DNA from: Sphingomonas sp.
GTDB taxonomy: Bacteria; Pseudomonadota; Alphaproteobacteria; Sphingomonadales; Sphingomonadaceae
NCBI GenBank assembly: GCA_030146605.1
Contig: JASLBO010000118.1
Span: 1-5,302, forward strand
Reading direction: 5' to 3'
DNA length: 5,302 bases
The translations under genes and the position numbers were made by a program. Under the pieces are notes generated by a model that did not search any database, was not told the DNA's origin, and saw only the letters and a list, made by a program, of their open reading frames with translations. Positions 1 through 5,302 of this stretch are shown in pieces; positions within the stretch are counted from its first letter, which is position 1, and every line of letters begins with the position of its first letter.

Positions 1-47
1 GTGCATCGTTACACCACAACAACATTGGCAGGGGACGGTTGCAGCAG

Positions 48-683
48 ATGGCGGGACGTACCTTCACGATCATCGCCACGGCGCTGGTCACCGCGATCCT
101 GACCAGCGCGTTCTGGATCTTTACCTACAATATCATCAACGCACCCAAGGGGTTGCAGCCCGCAGGCGACGTGAAGCGCGTGGATAAGCCTGGTTCGCCC
201 GACGTTGCCATCGCGGAAGGGCTCGTCGTGGGCCCGGCAGGGCTCGCCATCCCCGTCGCCGGAGTGAAGCAAAAAGATTTGGTCGACACCTTCACCCAAG
301 CAAGGGCAGGCGGAGCGCGCGTCCATGATGCCATCGACATCATGGCGGCAGAGGGCACTCCCGTCGTTGCAGCGGCCGAGGGCAGGGTCGAGAAACTGTT
401 CTTCAGCGACGGCGGCGGAGGGATTACCGCCTACGTGCGCTCTCCGGACGGCTTGTGGTCCTATTACTACGCCCATCTGCAAGGTTATGCGCCGGGTTTG
501 GCTGAAGGGCAGCAGGTGAAGCGCGGACAATTGATCGGCCGCGTCGGGCATACCGGCAATGCCAACCCCGCGGGCCCGCACCTGCATTTCGCCATCAACC
601 GGATGCAACCGGGGCAGAAATGGTACGACGGGGATCCGATCAATCCATACCCGCTGCTTGCCGGGAAGAAGGTCGGCGGCTAG
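48..683 (+). CDS. Membrane-anchored M23 (LytM-type) family metallopeptidase
   Basis: The predicted product is a 211-residue zinc peptidase of the M23 family, whose members cut peptide cross-links in peptidoglycan. An uncleaved-looking hydrophobic segment at about residues 4-27, with only a few residues before it, suggests a signal anchor that places the catalytic domain in the periplasm. The domain covers roughly residues 65-205. It shows the HxxxD pair (H93, D97 in HDAID), a middle histidine in YYYAHL (H143) and the closing GPHLHF motif (H178, H180). By family knowledge H93, D97 and H180 bind zinc and H143 and H178 are catalytic, so the enzyme looks intact rather than a degenerate activator of the EnvC/NlpD kind. 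I chose ATG at 48, twelve bases after GGGGA at 31-35. An in-frame TTG at 39 is possible but sits only three bases from that motif. The frame is open to the window edge, so a longer N-terminus cannot be excluded. The natural substrate is unknown. Confidence 0.9.
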   Translation: MAGRTFTIIATALVTAILTSAFWIFTYNIINAPKGLQPAGDVKRVDKPGSPDVAIAEGLVVGPAGLAIPVAGVKQKDLVDTFTQARAGGARVHDAIDIMAAEGTPVVAAAEGRVEKLFFSDGGGGITAYVRSPDGLWSYYYAHLQGYAPGLAEGQQVKRGQLIGRVGHTGNANPAGPHLHFAINRMQPGQKWYDGDPINPYPLLAGKKVGG

Positions 684-684
684 T

Positions 685-700
685 GAGCCGGCGGCTCTTT
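685..700 (+). terminator. Weak candidate terminator hairpin after the M23 peptidase
   Basis: A perfect 5-bp inverted repeat (GAGCC, loop GGC, GGCTC at 685-697) lies two bases after the peptidase stop codon and is followed by TTT only. An alternative stem CGGCT/AGCCG overlaps the stop codon and would compete with it. The stem is short and the T run minimal, so it may be only a pause site or chance in GC-rich DNA. The gap to efp is 44 bp, which also allows co-transcription. Confidence 0.25.
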
Positions 701-727
701 CCATCAGTCTAGCAGGCAGGCAACGCC

Positions 728-1291
728 ATGAAGATCAGCGGCGTGGACATCCGTCCCGGCAACATCATCGAATATGAAGGCGGCATTTGGCGCGCCGTGA
801 AGATCCAGCACACCCAGCCCGGCAAGGGCGGCGCCTACATGCAGGTCGAGCTCAAGAACCTCATCGACGGCCGCAAGAACAACGTCCGCTTCCGCAGCGC
901 CGAGACGGTTGAACGAGTCCGCCTCGACACCAAGGACTTCCAGTTCCTGTTCGCCGACGGTGACATGCTGACCTTCATGGACAAGGAGAGCTACGAGCAG
1001 ATCAGCCTTCCACGCGACCTGCTCGGCGATGCCGCCGCCTTCCTTCAGGACGGAATGGACGTGGTGATGGAGCTTTACAACGAGCGGCCGATCTCGGTGC
1101 AGCTGCCCGACACGATCGAAGCGACGATCGTCGAGGCCGACGCGGTGGTGAAGGGCCAGACGGCATCCTCATCGTACAAGCCGGCGGTGCTCGAGAACGG
1201 GGTTCGCGTGATGGTCCCGCCGCACATCGCGAGCGGAACCCGGATCGTAGTGGACGTGTACGAACAGACCTACGTCCGCCGCGCAGACTGA
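728..1291 (+). CDS. efp: Translation elongation factor P
   Basis: EF-P is a cytoplasmic tRNA-shaped protein that binds between the ribosomal P and E sites and relieves stalling at consecutive prolines. The 187-residue length is normal for the family. Three domains are visible: a KOW-like domain I (about 1-64), an OB domain II (about 65-128) and an OB domain III (about 129-187). Domain III carries the conserved KGQTA stretch (142-146) and the KPAVLENG...VPPHI C-terminal signature. The domain I loop tip reads PGKGGAY with lysine at position 33, equivalent to the residue that EpmA/EpmB beta-lysylate in E. coli. The modifying enzymes are not in this window, so the modification state here is unknown. 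The ATG at 728 is preceded by AGGCAGG at 714-720 with seven bases of spacing. The gene ends ten bases before a large palindromic repeat that may terminate its transcript. Confidence 0.97.
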   Translation: MKISGVDIRPGNIIEYEGGIWRAVKIQHTQPGKGGAYMQVELKNLIDGRKNNVRFRSAETVERVRLDTKDFQFLFADGDMLTFMDKESYEQISLPRDLLGDAAAFLQDGMDVVMELYNERPISVQLPDTIEATIVEADAVVKGQTASSSYKPAVLENGVRVMVPPHIASGTRIVVDVYEQTYVRRAD

Positions 1292-1300
1292 CCTGAATCT

Positions 1301-1400
1301 CCCTCTCCCCTCCGGGGAGAGGGTCGGGGAGAGGGGCCGATGTTTTGGCCCGCCCTTCATTATTGCCCCTCTCCCAACCCTCTCCCCGGAGGGGAGAGGG
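1301..1400. repeat. Compound palindromic intergenic repeat (REP/MITE-like)
   Basis: Two long arms, 1301-1337 and 1365-1400, are reverse complements of each other apart from one mismatch and one single-base gap. They are separated by a 27-base loop (1338-1364). Each arm contains its own perfect hairpin: ccctctcccc, 3-base loop, ggggagaggg, at 1301-1323 and again at 1378-1400. The element can therefore fold as one long stem or as two small hairpins. Similar CCCTCTCCCC/GGGGAGAGGG units are widespread between genes in proteobacterial genomes. When translated by mistake they give peptides such as PSPNPLPGGERA, which is seen here if the next gene is called from an upstream start. I see no transposase and no clear target-site duplication. 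Its role is unproven; possibilities include transcription termination, mRNA stabilisation, or simply dispersed repeat DNA. Confidence 0.9.
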
Positions 1401-1405
1401 CTTTT
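1378..1405 (+). terminator. Candidate intrinsic terminator formed by the distal repeat hairpin
   Basis: The right-hand hairpin has a perfect 10-bp GC-rich stem (1378-1387 with 1391-1400), a 3-base loop, and is followed by CTTTT at 1401-1405. This is the best terminator-shaped structure after efp. The T run is short, and the ribosome binding site of the next gene follows at once, so termination is likely partial or acts only on the efp transcript. On the minus strand there is no T run after the mirror-image stem. Confidence 0.4.
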
Positions 1406-1409
1406 AGGA
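1406..1409 (+). promoter_or_regulatory. Ribosome binding site deciding the suhB-like start
   Basis: AGGA at 1406-1409 lies five bases before ATG at 1415. It starts only six bases after the end of the palindromic repeat. It supports 1415 over the in-frame ATG at 1340, which lies in the repeat loop and would add 25 residues of translated repeat. Confidence 0.6.
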
Positions 1410-1414
1410 CTGCC

Positions 1415-2236
1415 ATGGTTTCCCATTCCGGCATCATCACCGTCATCGAGCGCGCCGTCCGCAAGGCGGGCCCGCGACTGCGGCGCGACTTCAACGAGGT
1501 CCAGCACCTCCAGGTGAGCCGCAAGGGTCCCGCCGACTTCGTGTCGGTGGCCGACAGGCGCGCCGAGGACACGCTGATCGAGGAGCTCCAGAAGGCGCGG
1601 CCCGATTGGGGGTTCCTCGTCGAGGAGCGCGGCGAGATCGCCGGCGATCCGGACAAGCCGCGCTGGATCATCGATCCGCTCGACGGCACCAGCAACTTCC
1701 TCCACGGCATCCCGCATTTCTGCATGTCGATCGCGGTCGAGGATCCGCACGGGGCGCAGGGCAAGCCGGAGATCACCCACGGCTATATCTACCAGCCGAT
1801 CACCGACGAGAGCTTCTGGGCCGAGAAGGGCCGGGGCGCGTGGCTGCAGGACCAGCGCCTGCGGGTCTCGGCACGGCGCGACCTGGCCGATGCATTGATC
1901 GCTACCGGCATCCCGTTCCTCGGCCATGGCGATTTCGCCGAGTGGAGCCGGATTTTCGGCGCGGTGGCACCCGAGGTTGCGGGCATCCGTCGCTTTGGTG
2001 CAGCGGCGCTCGATCTCGCCTGGGTCGCGGCGGGACGGTTCGACGGTTTCTGGGAATCGAATCTCAAACCCTGGGACGTCGCCGCAGGGATGCTGCTGGT
2101 CAGGGAGGCCGGGGGCTATGTCACCGATTTCCGCGGGCAGGACATGCCGCGCGAGCGCAACCAGTTCCTCGCGGCAAACGACGTGCTCCATAACAAGCTG
2201 CACAAGCTCGTGGCGAGCGCGCTGCGGAACAAGTGA
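1415..2236 (+). CDS. suhB: Inositol monophosphatase family protein (SuhB-like)
   Basis: This 273-residue protein belongs to the Mg2+-dependent, lithium-sensitive phosphatase family that removes phosphate from inositol 1-phosphate and related sugar phosphates. Visible metal-site elements are the glutamate pair in FLVEERG (E70/E71), motif A in IIDPLDGTSNF (D87, D90, T92) and motif B in KPWDVAAG (W220, D221). All are intact, so activity is expected. Length and layout match SuhB-type proteins. In E. coli SuhB also acts with NusA in rRNA antitermination; whether that holds here cannot be told from sequence. The chosen start, ATG at 1415, gives MVSHSGIITVIERA, a normal family N-terminus, and has AGGA five bases upstream. 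A call from 1340 would wrongly include the palindromic repeat. The true substrate could be another phosphate ester, since the family is broad and the symbol is assigned by resemblance. Confidence 0.9.
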   Translation: MVSHSGIITVIERAVRKAGPRLRRDFNEVQHLQVSRKGPADFVSVADRRAEDTLIEELQKARPDWGFLVEERGEIAGDPDKPRWIIDPLDGTSNFLHGIPHFCMSIAVEDPHGAQGKPEITHGYIYQPITDESFWAEKGRGAWLQDQRLRVSARRDLADALIATGIPFLGHGDFAEWSRIFGAVAPEVAGIRRFGAAALDLAWVAAGRFDGFWESNLKPWDVAAGMLLVREAGGYVTDFRGQDMPRERNQFLAANDVLHNKLHKLVASALRNK

Positions 2237-2358
2237 CCCGACGGGGCGTGTTCGTAAGGGCCACTTATTGCGAGTGATTCTCACGGCTTCGGGGCCTTGC
2301 CGCACCTCGGGCATCGTCCTAAAGCCGCCGCAAGATTCCGCATCCGCGAGAAGGCACC
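2237..2358 (+). promoter_or_regulatory. 122-bp leader upstream of nuoA, likely promoter region
   Basis: This is the only sizeable gap before the tightly overlapping nuo genes, so it is the natural place for the operon promoter; that is inference from layout. A poor sigma70-like pair can be drawn: TTGCCG at 2297-2302, 17 bases, then TAAAGC at 2320-2325. The -10 match is weak. An imperfect dyad TTGCGAGTGATTCTCAC at 2268-2284 (GCGAG against CTCAC) looks operator-like. There is no convincing terminator for the preceding phosphatase gene, so read-through into nuo is also possible. Confidence 0.3.
2348..2354 (+). promoter_or_regulatory. Ribosome binding site for the TTG start of nuoA
   Basis: GAGAAGG at 2348-2354 lies four bases before TTG at 2359. 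No in-frame ATG or GTG precedes it within the leader, and the next in-frame ATG would remove the first transmembrane helix. The site therefore decides in favour of the rare TTG start. Confidence 0.6.
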
Positions 2359-2733
2359 TTGGTCGATCTAAGCGAATATCTCCCGATCCTGCTGTTCCTC
2401 GGCGTCGCGTTGCTGCTCTCGGGCACCTTCGTGTTCCTGCCGATGCTGGTCGGTCGGCTCACCGGCACGCATCAGCCGACGCCGGAGAAGCTCTCCGAAT
2501 ATGAGTGCGGCTTCCCCGCGTTCGAGGATTCGCGCAGCCAGTTCGACGTGCGTTTCTACCTCGTCGCGATCCTGTTCATCATCTTCGATCTCGAGGCGGC
2601 GTTCCTGTATCCCTGGGCGGTCAGCGTGTTCGACCTCGGCTGGACTGCGTGGATCTCGATGATGATCTTCATTGCCGAGCTTGCGCTCGGACTGGTTTAT
2701 GCGTGGAAGAAAGGTGCGTTGGAGTGGGAGTAG
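2359..2733 (+). CDS. nuoA: NADH-quinone oxidoreductase subunit A
   Basis: NuoA is a small membrane subunit of respiratory complex I, at the junction of the membrane arm with the quinone-binding peripheral arm. The 124-residue product has three predicted helices at about residues 8-30, 66-88 and 96-117. The long loop after helix 1 carries the family hallmark [10 protein letters not shown] with C50. Helix 2 contains the conserved acidic pair D77 and E79 in [13 protein letters not shown], which corresponds to the functionally important D79/E81 of E. coli NuoA. Translation begins at TTG, supported by GAGAAGG four bases upstream and by the family's usual N-terminus directly before helix 1. It is the first gene of the operon, and its 3' end overlaps nuoB by 10 nt. 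Confidence 0.95.
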   Translation: MVDLSEYLPILLFLGVALLLSGTFVFLPMLVGRLTGTHQPTPEKLSEYECGFPAFEDSRSQFDVRFYLVAILFIIFDLEAAFLYPWAVSVFDLGWTAWISMMIFIAELALGLVYAWKKGALEWE

Positions 2734-3260
2734 AACTCAGCCCTCCGCCTGCGGGCACGCTGCCCAATGTGGCGTTTCTCGACGACATCAATGCCGAGAT
2801 CGGCGACAAGGGTTTCCTCGTCACCTCGACCGAGGAACTGTTTCAGTGGGCGCGGACGGGTTCGCTGTGGTGGATGACCTTCGGGCTCGCCTGCTGCGCG
2901 GTCGAGATGATCCACGTCAACATGCCGCGCTACGACATGGAGCGCTTCGGCGCCGCCCCGCGCGCCTCGCCGCGCCAGTCGGACGTGATGATCGTCGCGG
3001 GTACCTTGTGCAACAAGATGGCCCCGGCGCTGCGCCGCGTCTACGACCAGATGTCCGAGCCGAAATACGTCATTTCGATGGGCAGCTGCGCCAATGGCGG
3101 CGGCTATTATCATTATAGCTACAGCGTCGTGCGCGGCTGCGACCGGATCGTGCCGGTGGACATTTATGTTCCAGGCTGCCCACCGACCGCCGAGGCCCTG
3201 CTGTACGGCGTGATGCAGCTCCAGCGGAAGATTCGCCGCATCGGGACGCTCGAACGGTGA
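2724..3260 (+). CDS. nuoB: NADH-quinone oxidoreductase subunit B (cluster N2 subunit)
   Basis: NuoB is the 20-kDa (PSST) subunit of complex I. It holds the [4Fe-4S] cluster N2, which passes electrons to ubiquinone, and forms one wall of the quinone pocket with NuoD. All four cluster ligands are present: the tandem C57-C58 in [10 protein letters not shown]122 in GSCANGG and C152 in VPGCPP. The family stretches [13 protein letters not shown] and [17 protein letters not shown] are intact. An additional cysteine, C96 in GTLCNKM, replaces the threonine I would expect at this position. I chose GTG at 2724, which overlaps the nuoA stop, gives 178 residues starting [15 protein letters not shown], and has GAAGAAAGG ending nine bases upstream. 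The frame is open further upstream, but that stretch translates nuoA out of frame and has no NuoB character. A second in-frame GTG at 2769 is less likely because it has no better binding site. Confidence 0.96.
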   Translation: MGVELSPPPAGTLPNVAFLDDINAEIGDKGFLVTSTEELFQWARTGSLWWMTFGLACCAVEMIHVNMPRYDMERFGAAPRASPRQSDVMIVAGTLCNKMAPALRRVYDQMSEPKYVISMGSCANGGGYYHYSYSVVRGCDRIVPVDIYVPGCPPTAEALLYGVMQLQRKIRRIGTLER

Positions 3261-4156
3261 GGGCGCCTGCACCCCGCTTCGCCGAGCGCGAAGACTCGAT
3301 CTGGGAACCGCTGCTCGCGGAGGAAGGCCTAAGCCGCCGTCCGGGCATCGAAGTGGCGTTCGACGTGACGCGCGACGCGCTGTTGCGGGTGATCGACCGG
3401 CTGCGCGTCGAGTTCGAATACCAGCAGCTGATGGAGATCGCCGGCGTCGATTATCCGGAGCGCGCCGAGCGCTTCGAAGTGGTCTATTGTCTGCTTTCGC
3501 TCACCAGGAACCACCGCATCCGCGTGCATGTCAGCACCGACGAGGAAAAGCCCGTCGCGTCGGTGACCCACATCTGGCCGGTCGCGGGCTGGCTCGAGCG
3601 TGAGGTTTACGACCTGTACGGCGTGCTGTTCGACGGCAATACCGATCTGCGCCGCATCCTCACCGATTACGGCTTCCAGGGGCATCCGCTCCGGAAGGAC
3701 TTCCCGATGACGGGCTATGTCGAGGTCCGCTATTCGGAAGAGGCAAAGCGCGTGGTCTATGAGCCGGTCAATCTGGCGCAGGACTTCCGCAATTTCGACT
3801 TCATGAGCCCGTGGGAAGGGGCGGCCTATGTGCTGCCCGGTGACGAGAAGGCTGCGGCGCCTGGGCCCGGGCCTGCCGATACGCCGCAGGCCAGGCCGGC
3901 CGCTCCGGCGGCTGCGCCGACCGACGCCGCCAAGGTGCCCGAAGCCAAGGGTGCGCCGACGCCGCTGAAGGCCGAGGAGATCGCCAGGGCCGACGCGCCT
4001 GCGGTCGAGGCGACCACCCCGCGCGCCAAGCGCTCGAAGACCAAGGATGGTCCGGAGGATAGCGGCGTCGGCCAGAATCATCCGGGCAACCAGCCAGGCG
4101 AAAAGCCGAAGGACCCCGATGTGATGCCCAGCAAGGGCGAGGGGCAGAACCAATGA
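3257..4156 (+). CDS. nuoC: NADH-quinone oxidoreductase subunit C with long Ala/Pro/Lys tail
   Basis: NuoC is the 30-kDa peripheral-arm subunit of complex I, in contact with NuoB and NuoD. The conserved domain occupies about residues 1-195. The family signature region runs from [15 protein letters not shown] (114-128) through [21 protein letters not shown] (130-150), ending in the usual [21 protein letters not shown] block. From about residue 196 to 299 the protein continues as a low-complexity tail rich in Ala, Pro, Lys and Gly, probably disordered. NuoC without such an extension is about 200 residues, so this product is roughly 100 longer. The GTG start at 3257 overlaps the nuoB stop in a GTGA arrangement, and the stop overlaps the nuoD start as ATGA, pointing to translational coupling on both sides. 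NuoC is not fused to NuoD, unlike in E. coli. Confidence 0.95.
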   Translation: MRAPAPRFAEREDSIWEPLLAEEGLSRRPGIEVAFDVTRDALLRVIDRLRVEFEYQQLMEIAGVDYPERAERFEVVYCLLSLTRNHRIRVHVSTDEEKPVASVTHIWPVAGWLEREVYDLYGVLFDGNTDLRRILTDYGFQGHPLRKDFPMTGYVEVRYSEEAKRVVYEPVNLAQDFRNFDFMSPWEGAAYVLPGDEKAAAPGPGPADTPQARPAAPAAAPTDAAKVPEAKGAPTPLKAEEIARADAPAVEATTPRAKRSKTKDGPEDSGVGQNHPGNQPGEKPKDPDVMPSKGEGQNQ

Positions 4157-5302
4157 CCGACACCGTCGACAAGATCATGGAACGCACCGACGCGGATCTC
4201 AAGGATCCTGCCACGGGCGATATCGCGATCGCGAACTACACGATCAATTTCGGCCCGCAGCATCCGGCTGCGCACGGCGTGCTCCGGCTCGTCACCGAAC
4301 TGGACGGCGAGATCATCGAGCGGATCGATCCGCACGTTGGCCTGCTCCACCGCGGCACCGAGAAGCTGATCGAGTACAAGACCTACACTCAGGCGCTGCC
4401 GTATTTCGACCGCTTCGATTATTGCTCGCCGATGGCGATGGAGCACACCTATGTGCTCGCGGTCGAGAAACTGCTCGATCTCGAAGTGCCGATCCGGGCG
4501 CAATATCTCCGGGTGTTCTTCGCCGAGCAGACGCGCATCAAGAACCACATGCTCAACCTCGGCAGCCACGTCATGGACGTCGGCGCGATGACGCCGAACC
4601 TGTGGCTGTTCGAGCTGCGCGAAGATTGCATGAATTTCTATGAGCGCGCCTCGGGCGCGCGGATGCATGCCAATTACTTCCGCGTCGGCGGCGTGCGGCA
4701 GGACGTGCCGCTCAAGCTGCTCACCGACATCGCCGACTGGCTCGACACGCGGCTGCCGCGGCTGTTCGAAGACGCGATCAGCCTCGTCGCCGAGAACCGC
4801 ATCTTCAAGCAGCGCAACGTCGACATCGCCGTGGTCAGCCGCGATGACGCGATCAAATGGGGCTTTTCAGGTCCGATGATCCGCGCCGCGGGCATCCCCT
4901 GGGATATCCGCAAGTCGCAGCCGTACGACGTCTACGACCGCATGGAGTTCGACATCCCCGTCGGCACCCGCGGCGACTGCTATGACCGGTTCATGGTGCG
5001 CGTCGAGGAAGTCCGCCAATCGGCGCGGATCATGAAGCAGTGCCTGAACGAGATGCCCGAAGGCCCGGTGCTGACGCTCGACCGCAAGGTCGCGCCGCCG
5101 AAGCGCGGCGAGATGAAGCAGTCTATGGAAGCGCTAATCCACCACTTCAAGCTCTATACCGAGGGATTTCACGTGCCCGCGGGCGAAGTCTACGTGGCGA
5201 CCGAAAGCCCCAAGGGCGAGTTCGGCGTCTATCTGGTGAGTGACGGCAGCAACAAGCCGTATCGCTGCAAGGTTCGCCCGACGGCGTTCAGCCACCTCCA
5301 GG
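4153..5302 (+). CDS. nuoD: NADH-quinone oxidoreductase subunit D (3' end beyond window)
   Basis: NuoD is the 49-kDa complex I subunit, which shapes the ubiquinone headgroup pocket with NuoB and is related to [NiFe] hydrogenase large subunits. The frame is open from ATG at 4153 to the window edge, giving 383 complete codons; about 25-35 residues are probably missing. The signature [12 protein letters not shown] is at 65-76. GPQHPAAHG gives H37 and H41, and FDRFDY gives R87 and Y90. Their spacing matches Yarrowia H91, H95, R141 and Y144, which line the quinone site, and R67 matches the arginine that is dimethylated in mitochondria (Yarrowia R121). No hydrogenase-type nickel cysteines are present, as expected. 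The start overlaps the nuoC stop by four bases (ATGA). The first 25 or so residues before the conserved core are polar and variable. Confidence 0.97.
   Translation, partial: MTDTVDKIMERTDADLKDPATGDIAIANYTINFGPQHPAAHGVLRLVTELDGEIIERIDPHVGLLHRGTEKLIEYKTYTQALPYFDRFDYCSPMAMEHTYVLAVEKLLDLEVPIRAQYLRVFFAEQTRIKNHMLNLGSHVMDVGAMTPNLWLFELREDCMNFYERASGARMHANYFRVGGVRQDVPLKLLTDIADWLDTRLPRLFEDAISLVAENRIFKQRNVDIAVVSRDDAIKWGFSGPMIRAAGIPWDIRKSQPYDVYDRMEFDIPVGTRGDCYDRFMVRVEEVRQSARIMKQCLNEMPEGPVLTLDRKVAPPKRGEMKQSMEALIHHFKLYTEGFHVPAGEVYVATESPKGEFGVYLVSDGSNKPYRCKVRPTAFSHLQ

Noticed and set aside
9..704. Minus-strand open frame of 231 codons opposite the M23 peptidase
   Set aside because: The + strand carries complete M23 zinc motifs, and the antisense frame has no domain signature.
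1301..1400. CRISPR or insertion-sequence terminal repeats
   Set aside because: There are only two arms, in inverted orientation, with a 27-base loop, no regularly spaced direct repeats, no transposase frame and no evident target-site duplication.
1169..2314. Long minus-strand open frame (381 codons) opposite the phosphatase gene
   Set aside because: It runs antisense to a clear inositol monophosphatase with all catalytic motifs, crosses the palindromic repeat and the efp 3' end, and its translation is Arg/Pro/Asp-rich without recognisable domains. It is a shadow of high-GC codon bias.
2297..2325. Sigma70-like promoter TTGCCG-17-TAAAGC as a firm call
   Set aside because: The -10 element matches only about half the consensus, and the GC-rich background produces many such pairs, so it is mentioned only as a weak candidate within the leader.
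2505..2723. N-terminal extension of the nuoB frame upstream of GTG 2724
   Set aside because: These 73 codons read through nuoA out of frame, are Arg-rich and unlike NuoB N-termini; the NuoB-like sequence begins at 2724.
3329..4153. Minus-strand open frame of 274 codons opposite nuoC
   Set aside because: The + strand encodes unmistakable NuoC; the antisense product is Arg/Gly/Leu-rich and matches no family I recognise.

Overview
The window is GC-rich, tightly packed, and reads entirely on the + strand. It looks like chromosomal DNA of an alphaproteobacterium, most plausibly a sphingomonad (Sphingomonadales). This rests on separate nuoC and nuoD genes (enterobacteria have a nuoCD fusion), alphaproteobacterial-type NuoB and NuoD sequences, a long Ala/Pro/Lys-rich tail on NuoC, and a 'ccctctcccc...ggggagaggg' palindromic intergenic repeat of a kind common in proteobacterial genomes. 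The taxon is inferred from recognised sequence character, not from a search.

Layout. Positions 48-683 encode a membrane-anchored periplasmic M23 (LytM-type) peptidase. A short gap with a weak hairpin leads to efp (728-1291), translation elongation factor P with a lysine at the tip of its domain I loop. Next is a ~100-bp compound inverted repeat (1301-1400). Its distal hairpin abuts a short T run and the ribosome binding site of an inositol monophosphatase-family gene (suhB-like, 1415-2236). A 122-bp gap (2237-2358) then precedes the start of a respiratory complex I operon: nuoA (2359-2733), nuoB (2724-3260), nuoC (3257-4156) and nuoD (4153 to beyond the window end).

How the genes work together. 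The nuoA-D genes overlap by 10, 4 and 4 nt, so they should be co-transcribed and translationally coupled. NuoA is a membrane subunit at the junction with the peripheral arm. NuoB carries the N2 iron-sulfur cluster. NuoC and NuoD form the rest of the connecting module, with the ubiquinone pocket between NuoB and NuoD. The rest of the operon presumably lies downstream. The three upstream genes are housekeeping genes without an obvious functional link to complex I; the repeat and the 122-bp gap probably mark transcription-unit boundaries.

I see no mobile element, CRISPR array, tRNA, rRNA or undescribed multigene system. The points worth a second look are modest: the palindromic element and its effect on the suhB start, the NuoC tail, the run of non-ATG starts in nuoA-C, and a weak operator-like palindrome upstream of nuoA.
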